Origin: CAYLNK01 sp964384675
GTDB lineage: Bacteria; Acidobacteriota; Thermoanaerobaculia; UBA5066
Direction: 5' to 3'
Assembly: GCA_964384675.1 (NCBI GenBank)
Contig: CAYLNK010000018.1
Span: forward strand, 1-40,158
Length of the DNA: 40,158 bases
Shown here: one piece after another, positions 32,516 through 40,158 of the stretch
Layout: the number at the start of each line of letters is the position of its first letter
Numbering within the stretch: the stretch's first letter is position 1
Made by a program: the position numbers and the translations under genes
The notes under the pieces: model-generated
The model's input: the letters and a program-made list of their open reading frames with translations, nothing else
The model's database searches: none
Told to the model about the DNA's origin: nothing

Positions 32516-34279
32516 TCAAGCCGCGGTCCGTGCCAGGTGGAGGACGTTGAGCGTGGGAAGCCCGGTATATGAATCGACGGCGAGGTTCGCGGAGACGTCG
32601 AACCGACCCCTCCGCTCCGGTCCCGGGATCGTCGCGAGCGACCAGCCGACCGCCGGGATCGGCGGCACGCTCCCGGCGCCGAAGCGGAGCCTCAGCCCAC
32701 GCTCCCCGACCGGCTGCGCCCGCCCGTCCCATTCCAGCCCCCGCACCCGGAGGAGCGGCTTGGGGTTTCCGAGCCCGTGAGGCTCGAGACGCCTGAGGCC
32801 GTTCGCCAGCTCGGCCGCGACCTCCGCGGCCGTCACCTCGGTGTCGACCAGGAGCTGCTCCGTCCATTCGGCGTCGTCGCGCCCGCCGGTGAACGCCGCG
32901 GCGGCGGCCTCGCGGAACGCCTCGAACGTCTCGGCCCGCAGGGTGATGCCGAGCGCGGCGGCGTGCCCGCCGAACTCGTTCGTGAACGCGCGGGCGACGG
33001 GCGCGAGACGCTCGAAGAGCGGCGTCGTCCCGAACGAGCGCCCGCTGCCAGCGACCTTCTCCCCCTCGCGCGCGAGCAGCAGAACCGGACGCCGGTACTC
33101 CTGCGCGATGCGGGAGGCGGCGATCCCGAGGACGCCACGGTGCCAGCCGTCCGACGCCTCCCCCGCCTCCACGATCAGAGCGTCGCGCGACGGGTCGAAG
33201 CTCGTCGCGAGGCGCTTCTTCACCAGCGCCACCAGCCGCTCCTGGATCTCGCGGCGCTCGTCGTTCGCGACCTCGAGCTCCTCGGCCAGCACCCGGGCCC
33301 GCTCGGGGTCGGTCGTGGTGAGGAGCTCCAACGCACGCCGCGCGTGGTCGATCCGCCCGGCCGCGTTCAGGCGCGGCGCGATCCGGAACGCCACGTCGCG
33401 CGAGGACGGGCTCTTTCCGGCCGGGACGCCGGAGCGCCGGAGCAGCGCCGTGAGACCCGGCGACCTCGGATCGGCGAGACCGGAGAGCCCCCAGTGCGTC
33501 AGCACGCGGTTCTCGCCGACGAGCGGCACCATGTCGGCCACGGTGGAAAGCGCCGCCACCTTCGCGAACGACGCCATCCAGCGCCGGCGCGCCTCGGGCC
33601 CGATCCCGACGCGCTCGCCCTCCGTCAGGAAGAGCGCCTCGGCCATCTTCCAGGCGATCCCCGCGCCGCAAAGCTCCTTGAACGGATAGGCGCAGCCCGG
33701 CAGCTTCGGATCGACCAGCACCGCACCGGCCGGGAGCGACGCGGGCGGCAGGTGGTGGTCGGTGATGACCATGAAGATGCCCCGCGCCACGGCCTCCGCC
33801 ACCGGCTCGACGGCGGTGATGCCGCAGTCGACCGTGACGATCCCCTCCGGGTCGTGCTCCTCGATGGCCCGCAGAAGGGTGGCGGCGCGCAGGCCGTAGC
33901 CGTCGTTCAGGCGATGCGGGATGAAGGCGCGGGCGTCCGCGCCGACCTTCGCCAGCGCCGTCGTGAGGATCGCCAGCGCGCCGACGCCGTCGCAGTCGTA
34001 GTCGCCGAACACCACCACCCGTCCGCCGCGGCGAGCCGTCGCGGCGAGCCGCTCCACGGCTTCTGGCAGGCCGCCCATGTCGAACGGGTCGTGCAGACGG
34101 TCGGGGCTCGGATCGAGGTGCCGCCGGGCGTCCTCGGGCTCGGAGAGACCCCGCGCCGAGAGGACGCGCGCCACACCCGCTGGAATACCCAGCTCGCGGG
34201 CGAGCCGCTCGGCGGCGGGGAGATCCTGCGGTCGGAGCTCGAGCCGGACGTCCGGCGCGGGAGAGGTCGCCGTCGTCAC
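32516..34279 (-). CDS. recJ: single-stranded-DNA-specific exonuclease RecJ
   Basis: RecJ degrades single-stranded DNA 5' to 3' in recombination and mismatch repair. The 587-aa product has the DHH-family motifs: VVFGDYDCDGVGA (catalytic Asp cluster), VDCGI, ITDHH and RLNAAGRIDHA. The DHHA1 motif NEFGGHAAALGITL and a C-terminal OB fold follow. The start is taken as GTG 34279, in a GTGA overlap with the accA stop; the upstream open frame is a shadow of accA. Length fits the family. Confidence 0.95.
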   Translation of the reverse strand: MTTATSPAPDVRLELRPQDLPAAERLARELGIPAGVARVLSARGLSEPEDARRHLDPSPDRLHDPFDMGGLPEAVERLAATARRGGRVVVFGDYDCDGVGALAILTTALAKVGADARAFIPHRLNDGYGLRAATLLRAIEEHDPEGIVTVDCGITAVEPVAEAVARGIFMVITDHHLPPASLPAGAVLVDPKLPGCAYPFKELCGAGIAWKMAEALFLTEGERVGIGPEARRRWMASFAKVAALSTVADMVPLVGENRVLTHWGLSGLADPRSPGLTALLRRSGVPAGKSPSSRDVAFRIAPRLNAAGRIDHARRALELLTTTDPERARVLAEELEVANDERREIQERLVALVKKRLATSFDPSRDALIVEAGEASDGWHRGVLGIAASRIAQEYRRPVLLLAREGEKVAGSGRSFGTTPLFERLAPVARAFTNEFGGHAAALGITLRAETFEAFREAAAAAFTGGRDDAEWTEQLLVDTEVTAAEVAAELANGLRRLEPHGLGNPKPLLRVRGLEWDGRAQPVGERGLRLRFGAGSVPPIPAVGWSLATIPGPERRGRFDVSANLAVDSYTGLPTLNVLHLARTAA

Positions 34280-35238
34280 CGGGGTGCCGCCGCGCCCTCC
34301 CAGACCCCCATCGCCCGGAACTTCGCGTAGCGCGCCTCGCGGAGAGCCTCCGGGTCCATCGTCATGAGGCGGGCCAGGTGCGAGCCGATCGCGCGCCCGA
34401 CCGCGTCGATCGCGGCGACGGGATCGGAGTGGGCCCCGCCCGACGGCTCGGGGATCACCTCGTCCACCACGCCGAGCGCCTTGCAGTCGGCCGCGGTGAT
34501 GCGCATCGCCTCGGCCGCTTCCTTCGCGCGGGACTGGTCCTTCCAGAGGATCGCCGCGCACCCCTCGGGCGAGATGACCGAGTAGACCGAATGCTCGAGC
34601 ATCAGGACGACGTTGGCGACGCCGATCCCGAGCGCGCCGCCGGAGCCGCCCTCCCCGATGATCGTGGCCAGGATCGGCACCCGGAGGCTCGCCATCTCGA
34701 GCAGGTTCCGCGCGATCGCCTCGGAGATGCCGCGCTCCTCGCTCTCCAGCCCCGGGTAGGCGCCCTTCGTGTCGACGAAGGTGAGAACCGGCCGATTGAA
34801 CTTCTCGGCGAGCTTCATGATCCGGAGCGCTTTGCGGTACCCCTCGGCACGCGGCATCCCGAAGTTCCTGCGGATGTTCTCCTTGGTATCGCGCCCCTTC
34901 TGGTGCCCGACGATCGCGACCGGGATCTCGCCCAGGAACGCAAAGCCGGCGACGATCGCCGGATCGTCCGCGAAGGCCCGGTCGCCATGCCACTCCACGA
35001 AATCGTGGGTCAGGAGACGCACGTAGTCGAGGGAGAACGGACGCGCCGGATGACGCGCGACCAGGGTCTTCTGCCACGGCGTCAGGTTCGCGTAAACCTC
35101 GGAGGAGAGCTTCCCCAGCTTCTGGGTCAGCTTCTGGACCTCGCGCTCGCGGGCCGGGCTCTCCGGGAAGCCCTTCAGCTCCTCCAGCCGCATCCGGAGG
35201 CGGCGAAGCGGTTCCTCGAAGTTCGCGTCCGAGCTCAC
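34276..35238 (-). CDS. accA: acetyl-CoA carboxylase carboxyltransferase subunit alpha
   Basis: AccA forms the carboxyltransferase with AccD to make malonyl-CoA for fatty acids. The 320-aa product has the expected N-terminal helical region and the crotonase-type core with VGHQKGRDTKENIRRNFGMP, FVDTKGAYPG and GEGGSGGALGIG. accD is not in the window. The GTG start at 35238 has no ribosome-binding site but a TAGAGT box six bases upstream. It heads a coupled run into recJ and the lpt genes. Confidence 0.96.
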   Translation of the reverse strand: MSSDANFEEPLRRLRMRLEELKGFPESPAREREVQKLTQKLGKLSSEVYANLTPWQKTLVARHPARPFSLDYVRLLTHDFVEWHGDRAFADDPAIVAGFAFLGEIPVAIVGHQKGRDTKENIRRNFGMPRAEGYRKALRIMKLAEKFNRPVLTFVDTKGAYPGLESEERGISEAIARNLLEMASLRVPILATIIGEGGSGGALGIGVANVVLMLEHSVYSVISPEGCAAILWKDQSRAKEAAEAMRITAADCKALGVVDEVIPEPSGGAHSDPVAAIDAVGRAIGSHLARLMTMDPEALREARYAKFRAMGVWEGAAAPR

Positions 35239-35244
35239 CCGGAG

Positions 35245-35250
35245 ACTCTA
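35245..35250 (-). promoter_or_regulatory. candidate -10 box of accA
   Basis: TAGAGT on the minus strand (four of six) ends six bases before the GTG of accA, and no Shine-Dalgarno is present. The spacing matches the other proposed leaderless starts here. Confidence 0.35.
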
Positions 35251-35289
35251 GCAGGGTGACGCCGAATCCGCAGGACCGGCCGGTCGCGG

Positions 35290-37536
35290 TCAGAGCTGGA
35301 GCGCGTAGGAGATCTTGAGGAAGACCTGCCGGCCGGCCTTCTCGAGATGCTCGTCCTCGGTGAGCGCCCGGTTGTCGCCGTAGCCCAGGAAGAGCACCGT
35401 CTGCCAGTTGAGCTTGTACGCGAAGAGCGCCGAGCCCGAGAGCTCACCGCTTCTCCTCTCGACGCCGAAGCCGTAGAGCGAGGGGTCCCGCCGCGTCTCC
35501 ACCCATTGCCCGATCAGCCGGAGGAAGCTGCGCGAGCTGAACGTGTACGTCGCCTTCAGCCGGCCGAGGTCCGCCGTGAAGAGACGGCTCTCGTCGCCGC
35601 CCGCGAACGGCCGGACGTCCAGCCACCGGCGCTCCGCGTTCAGGCGCAGCTCGACCCGGTCCGTCGGGCGCAGCGTCCCGGTCAACGTCACCCGACCGCC
35701 GTGCCCGGGCCGCTCGTTCGCGAAGTCGATCTGCTCGCCCAGGAAGCCGTCGAGCGAGAGCCCCGAGACTCTGCCGGAAGGGCTCGCCTGGATCGTGTAG
35801 ACGAGCTGTCGCCGCGAGAAGACGGAATCGCCCGCACGGATGCGGTCGTAGGCCATTCGCACGCGGACGAAGCTGTTCCACTTGGCGTCGAGACCGAGGC
35901 CCGGGGACACCTGGCGGAAGAGGACCGCGCCGTCGAGCCGGGCGCTGGCGTCACCGATCACGTAGACGCGAAGCCGCCGGACCGCTCCCTTCGTCGGGCG
36001 GAACGTCCAGCCGCCCTCCAGATACGTCTCCCGGAAGCCGACCTGCGGGACGAAGCCGTCGTCGGCGCGAAAGTCGTCGCCGAGCTGCTGGTACTGGCCG
36101 AAGAGGTCGAGGGTCTTCGAGTTGTGGCTGTACCAGAGGATCCCCGCGGCCGACGAGAGCCGGCGACCGTCCCACTCGGCCGCGAGCTCGGGGCGATTCG
36201 GAGTCTGGGTGCTCGACAGGAGGAGCTGCCCCATCACCGTGTCGCTCCCGGTCGGCCGCCACTGGAAGTCCGGGCCGACGACCCGGTTGTAGCCACCCCC
36301 GCTCACCTCCCGGTCGGTCACCAGGAGGCCGGCGAACGAGCTGCCCAGGGAGTGCCGCACTCGACCGATGGCCACGATCGACGACACGTCCTGGTCCGCG
36401 AAGTCCGACCCGTTCGGTCCGGGGAGGATCACCGAGCCGCCTCCCTTGTCCTCCACGACGAGCGCCGTGACGCTGGTGTCGCCCACCTTGCCGGTCCCGC
36501 GCACGCCCCAGCGCGGAGACGTGATGCTCCGCGTGTAGACGGCCTGGATGGGCGTGGTCAGGAGGTCGACGCCCTCCAGGAAGAACGGTCGCTTCTCCGG
36601 GTAGAAGAGCGCGAACCGCTCGTTCGTCGAGATCTGCGCGACGTCCGATTCGATCTGGGAGAAGTCGGGCTTGAGCGTGGCGTCGAGCACCGTCGAGGCC
36701 GAAGGCGTCCACTTCACGTCCAGGCCGGCCTTCACGTCGATCGGCCGGTTCACCAGCTCGCTCCCGAGCCCGTCCCGCGGAACGCCCTCCTCCGAGGCGC
36801 TCACGTACGGCGCCACCACGAGGTTCCCGCCGCGCGGCAGGCCCGTCAGGCCGGTCAGGCTGTTCTGGTGGCAGATGAAGCAGCTCTCGCCGCGCGGGAG
36901 GCGCGCCGAGAACATCTGGTAGCGGAAGTCGCGCGGGTAGTTCCGGTAGAGCAGCACACCCCAGGTCTGCGGATCGGCGTGCGGATAGCGGAGCGACGAG
37001 AACGGGATCCGGATCTCGAGCGTCCAGCCGGTCGCCGTGATGCGTGCGGCGGAATCCCAGAAGAAATCGGGCGACGAGTCCTCGTTCCCGGAGCCCTCGT
37101 CCTGGACCGCGTCGTACTGGATTCCCCTCGGGTTCGCGAGGAACAGGATCGCGGAGCGCGCGTCGTTGCGCGTGTCCAGGATGACGCCGGCGTAGTCCGT
37201 CTCGCCCGAGACGTTGTCCCGGTCGGTGAACGGGGCGCGGATCTTCCGGGGATCCGGGTCCTGAAGCTCGAAGGCCGCGTAGAAGAACCGGTCGTCGTAC
37301 GTCACCCGGGCGACGTTCCTCACCTTCGGCGGCACGTTGTCGCCGGGGTTCGTCTCGTACCAGGTCTCGACCGTCATCGCCCCCTGCCACCCGGCATCGT
37401 CGAGGCTCCCGTCGACGGTGATCGGCCCGGGCGCGCGGGTGATGGCGTACGACGCCCCGCGCTCCGGACCGTTCGCGGCCAGGGGCAGGGAGACCAGCAG
37501 GATCGACAGGACGACGGCGGAGCGTCGATTCGGCAT
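35290..37536 (-). CDS. DUF5916 outer-membrane-type protein with CBM9-like N-terminus and a CxxCH motif
   Basis: The 748-aa product has a signal peptide (1-22), a carbohydrate-binding-family-9-like beta-sandwich (about 30-215: ITVDGSLDDAGWQGA, ITATGWTLEIRIPFSSL) and a long beta-strand-rich region (about 235-748) ending in aromatic-Leu form (KISYALQL), as in outer-membrane barrels. This is the DUF5916 architecture, whose function is unknown. KPDFSQIESDV and FYPEKRPFFLEG are hallmark segments. At the junction sits Cys219-Phe-Ile-Cys222-His223, a textbook haem-c attachment motif. The gene is 38 bp after the 103-aa gene and 51 bp before accA. Confidence 0.88.
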   Translation of the reverse strand: MPNRRSAVVLSILLVSLPLAANGPERGASYAITRAPGPITVDGSLDDAGWQGAMTVETWYETNPGDNVPPKVRNVARVTYDDRFFYAAFELQDPDPRKIRAPFTDRDNVSGETDYAGVILDTRNDARSAILFLANPRGIQYDAVQDEGSGNEDSSPDFFWDSAARITATGWTLEIRIPFSSLRYPHADPQTWGVLLYRNYPRDFRYQMFSARLPRGESCFICHQNSLTGLTGLPRGGNLVVAPYVSASEEGVPRDGLGSELVNRPIDVKAGLDVKWTPSASTVLDATLKPDFSQIESDVAQISTNERFALFYPEKRPFFLEGVDLLTTPIQAVYTRSITSPRWGVRGTGKVGDTSVTALVVEDKGGGSVILPGPNGSDFADQDVSSIVAIGRVRHSLGSSFAGLLVTDREVSGGGYNRVVGPDFQWRPTGSDTVMGQLLLSSTQTPNRPELAAEWDGRRLSSAAGILWYSHNSKTLDLFGQYQQLGDDFRADDGFVPQVGFRETYLEGGWTFRPTKGAVRRLRVYVIGDASARLDGAVLFRQVSPGLGLDAKWNSFVRVRMAYDRIRAGDSVFSRRQLVYTIQASPSGRVSGLSLDGFLGEQIDFANERPGHGGRVTLTGTLRPTDRVELRLNAERRWLDVRPFAGGDESRLFTADLGRLKATYTFSSRSFLRLIGQWVETRRDPSLYGFGVERRSGELSGSALFAYKLNWQTVLFLGYGDNRALTEDEHLEKAGRQVFLKISYALQL

Positions 37537-37574
37537 GCTCGTAGGACGTCAGGTCCGGAGAAAAGTTCTGAGGC

Positions 37575-37886
37575 TCAGGACTGGGAGAGCGTGACCTTCT
37601 CCCCTCCTGGAAAGACGATCGTGACCGACACCAGGTGGGGCGAGATCCCCCGGAACGCGGTGGTCCCGTCCGCGAACAGGTAGCGGATGTACTGGGTCAG
37701 CACCGAGACCGCGCCGCCGTCGAACCAGTAGTCGAACGGCCCCTCGAGGTCGCCCGCCAGCGGCCTCGACCGGCGGTTCGGCTCGGTCGCGATCGCGACC
37801 AGGACCCGCGCGACGTCTTCCTCGGCAACCCGCGCCAATCGAAAATCTCCCTGCGTGCGGATTGTACCGGGTGGCTCCCGGCTCAT
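37575..37886 (-). CDS. small protein of unknown function coupled to the peptide-binding lipoprotein
   Basis: The 103-aa product, starting at ATG 37886 in an ATGA overlap with the upstream gene stop, is soluble-looking with no signal peptide. It has a mixed alpha/beta pattern (DVARVLVAIATEPNRRSRPL; FDYWFDGGAVSVLTQYIRYLF; a terminal VSVTIVFPGGEKVTLSQ strand pair). No family was recognised. A longer frame opening at 37940 would overlap the previous gene, so the shorter start is preferred. Confidence 0.65.
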   Translation of the reverse strand: MSREPPGTIRTQGDFRLARVAEEDVARVLVAIATEPNRRSRPLAGDLEGPFDYWFDGGAVSVLTQYIRYLFADGTTAFRGISPHLVSVTIVFPGGEKVTLSQS

Positions 37887-39427
37887 CTCGCCGGGCGCAT
37901 CGCGAACGCCTGGAGCCCCAGATCGGCCGGCGCCTCCCACTCGATGGTGCGCGCGTGAGCGATCGCCTCGGGGAGGACGACGAGAGGAATGAAGACGTGG
38001 AGCCCCGCCAGGCGGGTGAACGCCTCGGCGTACAGCGCGTTCCGCGGCGCAGCGTCGGACGTCCGGTTCGCCCGGTCGATCAGCTCGTCCAGCGCGGGGT
38101 CGGCCAGCCCCGAGACGTTCCAGCTCACGGGGCCGTTCCGGGGGACCGAGTGGACCAGCTCGGACAGCGCGCTCCCCGCGTGGAGCGTCGGGGACGACCA
38201 GCCCATCAGATGGAGAGGGCTCCGCCGCGCCGCCCTCTCCTCGAAGAACCGCGCCTTGGGCATCCCACGGATCGTCACCGCGACTCCCGTCTCGGCGAGC
38301 TGCCGGGCCACCTCGCGGAGCACCTCGATCCCGTTCTGGTACCGGTCGCTCGGGCCATCCAGAGTCAGCTCCAGACCGTCGGCGTGGCCGGCTTCCCGCA
38401 GCAGGCGCCGCGCCTCGGTCCGGTCGGGCCGCGTCGCCGGCAGCGACGGGTCGAAGCCCGCGACCGTGGACGGCACCAGCTGCGTCGCGACGAAGCCCCG
38501 TCCCGCGAGCGCCCGCCGGTTCAGCTCGTCGCGATCGATCGCGAGGTCGAGCGCCCGGCGGACGCGCGGGTCGTCGTACGGTGGGGCGTCGACCTGCATC
38601 TCGAGGAACAGCACACGGAACCCCGGCCGGCAGAGCACCCGGATCCCGGGCTCCTTCTCGAGACGCTCAACGTCCTCGAGCGGGATCTGGTCGGCGAGCT
38701 GGGCGCCCCCTCCGAGCAGCGAACGGATGCGGTGCGTCGCGTCCGGCACGACCTCCAGCACGACCTCGCCGAAGGCCGGGGCGGGACCCCGGTACCTCGG
38801 ATTCCGCTTCAGCACCGTCCGGCGACCCGGCTCGCGACTCACCAGGAGGTACGGCCCGGTCCCGATCGGCGGGACAACGGCCTTCGAGACCTCTCGCTCG
38901 GGGAAGACGTAGACGGAGATGAGCTGGCCGGGGAGGACGGGGTCCGGCTGCCGGGTCACGATCTCCACCGTCCGAGCGTCGACGGCCGAGACGGACTCGA
39001 TGAACGCGCCGAGCGCGCGGTGGTGCGGGAACGGCCTGTCCATCGTGGCCCGGTAGGACGCCACGACGTCGCCCGCCGTCAGAGGCGAGCCGTCCGAGAA
39101 CAGCACCCCCGGGCGCAGCGTGAAGAGCCAGCGCCGCTCGGCGGGGCTCGACCACCTCTCGGCGAGCGCCGGTGCCGGCTCGAGCCCCGGCCCGAAGGCG
39201 ACCAGCCCCTCGAACAGGTGGGAGTTCACGGCGTAGGTGAACCCCTCGGCTTGGGCCGGTGGGTTCGGGAAGATCCCGGTGGTGTCGGCCGCGACCGCGA
39301 GCGTCAGGCGGTCGGACGGCTCGGGGGCAGCCGACGGCGTCTGGCGCGCACAGCCGCCGCCCAGTGAAGCGACTCCGGCTACGGCGACGGCCGCGGCGAG
39401 CCGCGACACCCGGAGGGAGAATCTCAC
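37883..39427 (-). CDS. ABC-type peptide/solute-binding lipoprotein (SBP_bac_5)
   Basis: The 514-aa product has a Arg-containing signal sequence ending in SLGGGC, which resembles a lipobox although glycine at -3 is unusual. A family 5 extracellular solute-binding domain follows: LFEGLVAFGPGLEPAPALAE, FTLRPGVLFSDGSPLTAGDV, RVRRALDLAIDRDEL. These bind oligopeptides, nickel or other solutes. No permease or ATPase gene is adjacent, so it is an orphan receptor here. The GTG 39427 start is nine bases after TACAGT; the frame upstream runs into the divergent gene and is not used. Confidence 0.9.
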   Translation of the reverse strand: MRFSLRVSRLAAAVAVAGVASLGGGCARQTPSAAPEPSDRLTLAVAADTTGIFPNPPAQAEGFTYAVNSHLFEGLVAFGPGLEPAPALAERWSSPAERRWLFTLRPGVLFSDGSPLTAGDVVASYRATMDRPFPHHRALGAFIESVSAVDARTVEIVTRQPDPVLPGQLISVYVFPEREVSKAVVPPIGTGPYLLVSREPGRRTVLKRNPRYRGPAPAFGEVVLEVVPDATHRIRSLLGGGAQLADQIPLEDVERLEKEPGIRVLCRPGFRVLFLEMQVDAPPYDDPRVRRALDLAIDRDELNRRALAGRGFVATQLVPSTVAGFDPSLPATRPDRTEARRLLREAGHADGLELTLDGPSDRYQNGIEVLREVARQLAETGVAVTIRGMPKARFFEERAARRSPLHLMGWSSPTLHAGSALSELVHSVPRNGPVSWNVSGLADPALDELIDRANRTSDAAPRNALYAEAFTRLAGLHVFIPLVVLPEAIAHARTIEWEAPADLGLQAFAMRPAR

Positions 39428-39436
39428 GGACTGCGA

Positions 39437-39442
39437 ACTGTA
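39437..39442 (-). promoter_or_regulatory. candidate -10 box of the peptide-binding lipoprotein gene
   Basis: TACAGT on the minus strand (four of six) ends nine bases before GTG 39427, and no Shine-Dalgarno lies between. It is in the 69-bp divergent gap shared with the gene at 39497. Confidence 0.3.
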
Positions 39443-39496
39443 ACGCGGCAGCCGGGATCGGCAGGTATCTCGAGACCCAGGACAGGAGGGACGACA

Positions 39497-40042
39497 GTGA
39501 GGGCTTCGATCTTCGTCGGCACCAGCCTCGACGGCTTCATCGCGCGGCCCGACGGGGCCTTCGACTTTCTGTCTCCGGGAGGCGTCGAGGCCGAGCCACA
39601 CGGCTTCGACGAGTTCCTCGCCACGGTCGACGCGATCGTGATGGGGCGAAACACCTACGAGGTCGTCCTCCCGTTTCCCACCTGGCCGTACGGATCGAGG
39701 CCCCTCTTCGTGCTCAGCAGCCGGCCTCTGCCGCCGGCGCCGGCCGGTGTGCGCGTCGAGCGGGTGTCCGGCGCCCCGGGCGAGGTGCTGGCACAGATCG
39801 CCTCGCGCGGCCACCGGCACGTCTACGTCGACGGCGGCATCACCATCCAGGCCTTTCTCCGGGCCGGCCTGATCCAGCACCTGACGATCTCCCGCGTGCC
39901 CGTCCTCATCGGCACCGGCATCTCCCTGTTCGGCGCCGTGGATGCCGACATCCCGCTCCGGCACCTCGTCACACGACAGTTCGCCAGCGGGCTCGTCCAG
40001 AGCCAGTACGATGTCGTGGCCGCCCCGCCGTCCGCCACCTGA
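39497..40042 (+). CDS. dihydrofolate reductase family protein (RibD C-terminal-like)
   Basis: The 181-aa product has the fold signature FVGTSLDGFIARPDGAFDFL, the VDAIVMGRNTYEVVLPF strand and helix, and VYVDGGITIQAFLRAGLIQHLTI, the NADPH-binding region of RibD C-terminal reductases. Most stand-alone members have unknown substrates and are neither true DHFR nor proven riboflavin enzymes. GTG 39497 is well supported by GGAGGG six bases upstream. It is divergent from the lipoprotein gene. Confidence 0.9.
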   Translation: MRASIFVGTSLDGFIARPDGAFDFLSPGGVEAEPHGFDEFLATVDAIVMGRNTYEVVLPFPTWPYGSRPLFVLSSRPLPPAPAGVRVERVSGAPGEVLAQIASRGHRHVYVDGGITIQAFLRAGLIQHLTISRVPVLIGTGISLFGAVDADIPLRHLVTRQFASGLVQSQYDVVAAPPSAT

Positions 40043-40059
40043 GGCAGGAAGCTGGTGCC

Positions 40060-40106
40060 CGGCGGGCGCGAGTGCAGAGCGACAGCGAGCCCCGGAGCGC
40101 CCGCCG
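40060..40106. repeat. 10-bp inverted repeat at the window end
   Basis: CGGCGGGCGC (40060-40069) and GCGCCCGCCG (40097-40106) are perfect complements with a 27-nt loop, just after the DHFR-family gene. No T run follows within the window. The last 116 bases hold no recognisable gene. Confidence 0.25.
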
Positions 40107-40158
40107 ACGGCGCGGCCGCGCGGCCGAATGGACGCGGGGTCGCCTTCCCGGTGCCCGT

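Noticed and set aside
30577..32550. Plus-strand frame of 657 codons opposite lptCA
   Set aside because: It has Arg/Glu/Val/Gly-rich composition without motifs; the minus-strand frame has a start coupled to recJ spacing, Lpt domains and an overlap with lptB.

Overview
This is a G+C-rich, gene-dense bacterial chromosome segment from a Gram-negative (diderm) organism. It encodes lipopolysaccharide-transport proteins, sigma-54, HPr kinase and a DUF5916 outer-membrane-type protein. Gene content and the fused Lpt proteins fit Acidobacteriota or a neighbouring phylum best, but no rRNA or other decisive marker is present, so the phylum is an inference. No rRNA, tRNA, CRISPR array, insertion sequence or prophage is visible. 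Start codons are often GTG, with some TTG, and many neighbouring genes share 4-base ATGA/GTGA/TTGA junctions, which implies tight translational coupling.

Layout. 1-1267: the end of a TPR-like protein, then a Tat-exported NAD-dependent epimerase-like protein. 1440-3906 (minus): hpd and hmgA, two consecutive steps of tyrosine breakdown, separated by a 125-bp element with long inverted ends. 3971-15819 (plus): a LeuA-like carbon-carbon condensing enzyme, XerD recombinase, a lytic transglycosylase, a small membrane protein, GMP synthase, DNA polymerase III alpha, a CCA/poly(A) polymerase-like enzyme, an exported unknown, RsmD and MetK, closed by a clear intrinsic terminator at 15849-15885.

15914-39427 (minus): read in transcription order this runs ABC-type peptide-binding lipoprotein, 103-aa unknown, DUF5916 protein, accA, recJ, lptC-lptA fusion, lptB, rpoN, a candidate 21-aa small ORF, hpf, hprK, rapZ, mannose-type EIIA, ptsH, ptsI, a cupin, an exported coiled-coil protein, miaB, a bifunctional-nuclease-domain protein, parA, parB, and an lptF-lptG fusion. 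39497-40042 (plus) is a dihydrofolate-reductase-family protein.

How the genes fit together. The minus-strand block joins the LPS export machine (LptCA, LptB, LptFG) with nitrogen/stress regulators (RpoN, HPF) and a PTS phosphorelay that has EI, HPr, HPr kinase and an EIIA but no sugar-transporting EIIB/EIIC. It therefore looks like a regulatory rather than a transport PTS. The most notable features are the two Lpt fusions, the candidate small ORF coupled at both ends between rpoN and hpf, a recurring promoter layout in which a TANNNT box sits 6-9 bases before the start codon (suggesting leaderless mRNAs), and the inverted-repeat element between hpd and hmgA.
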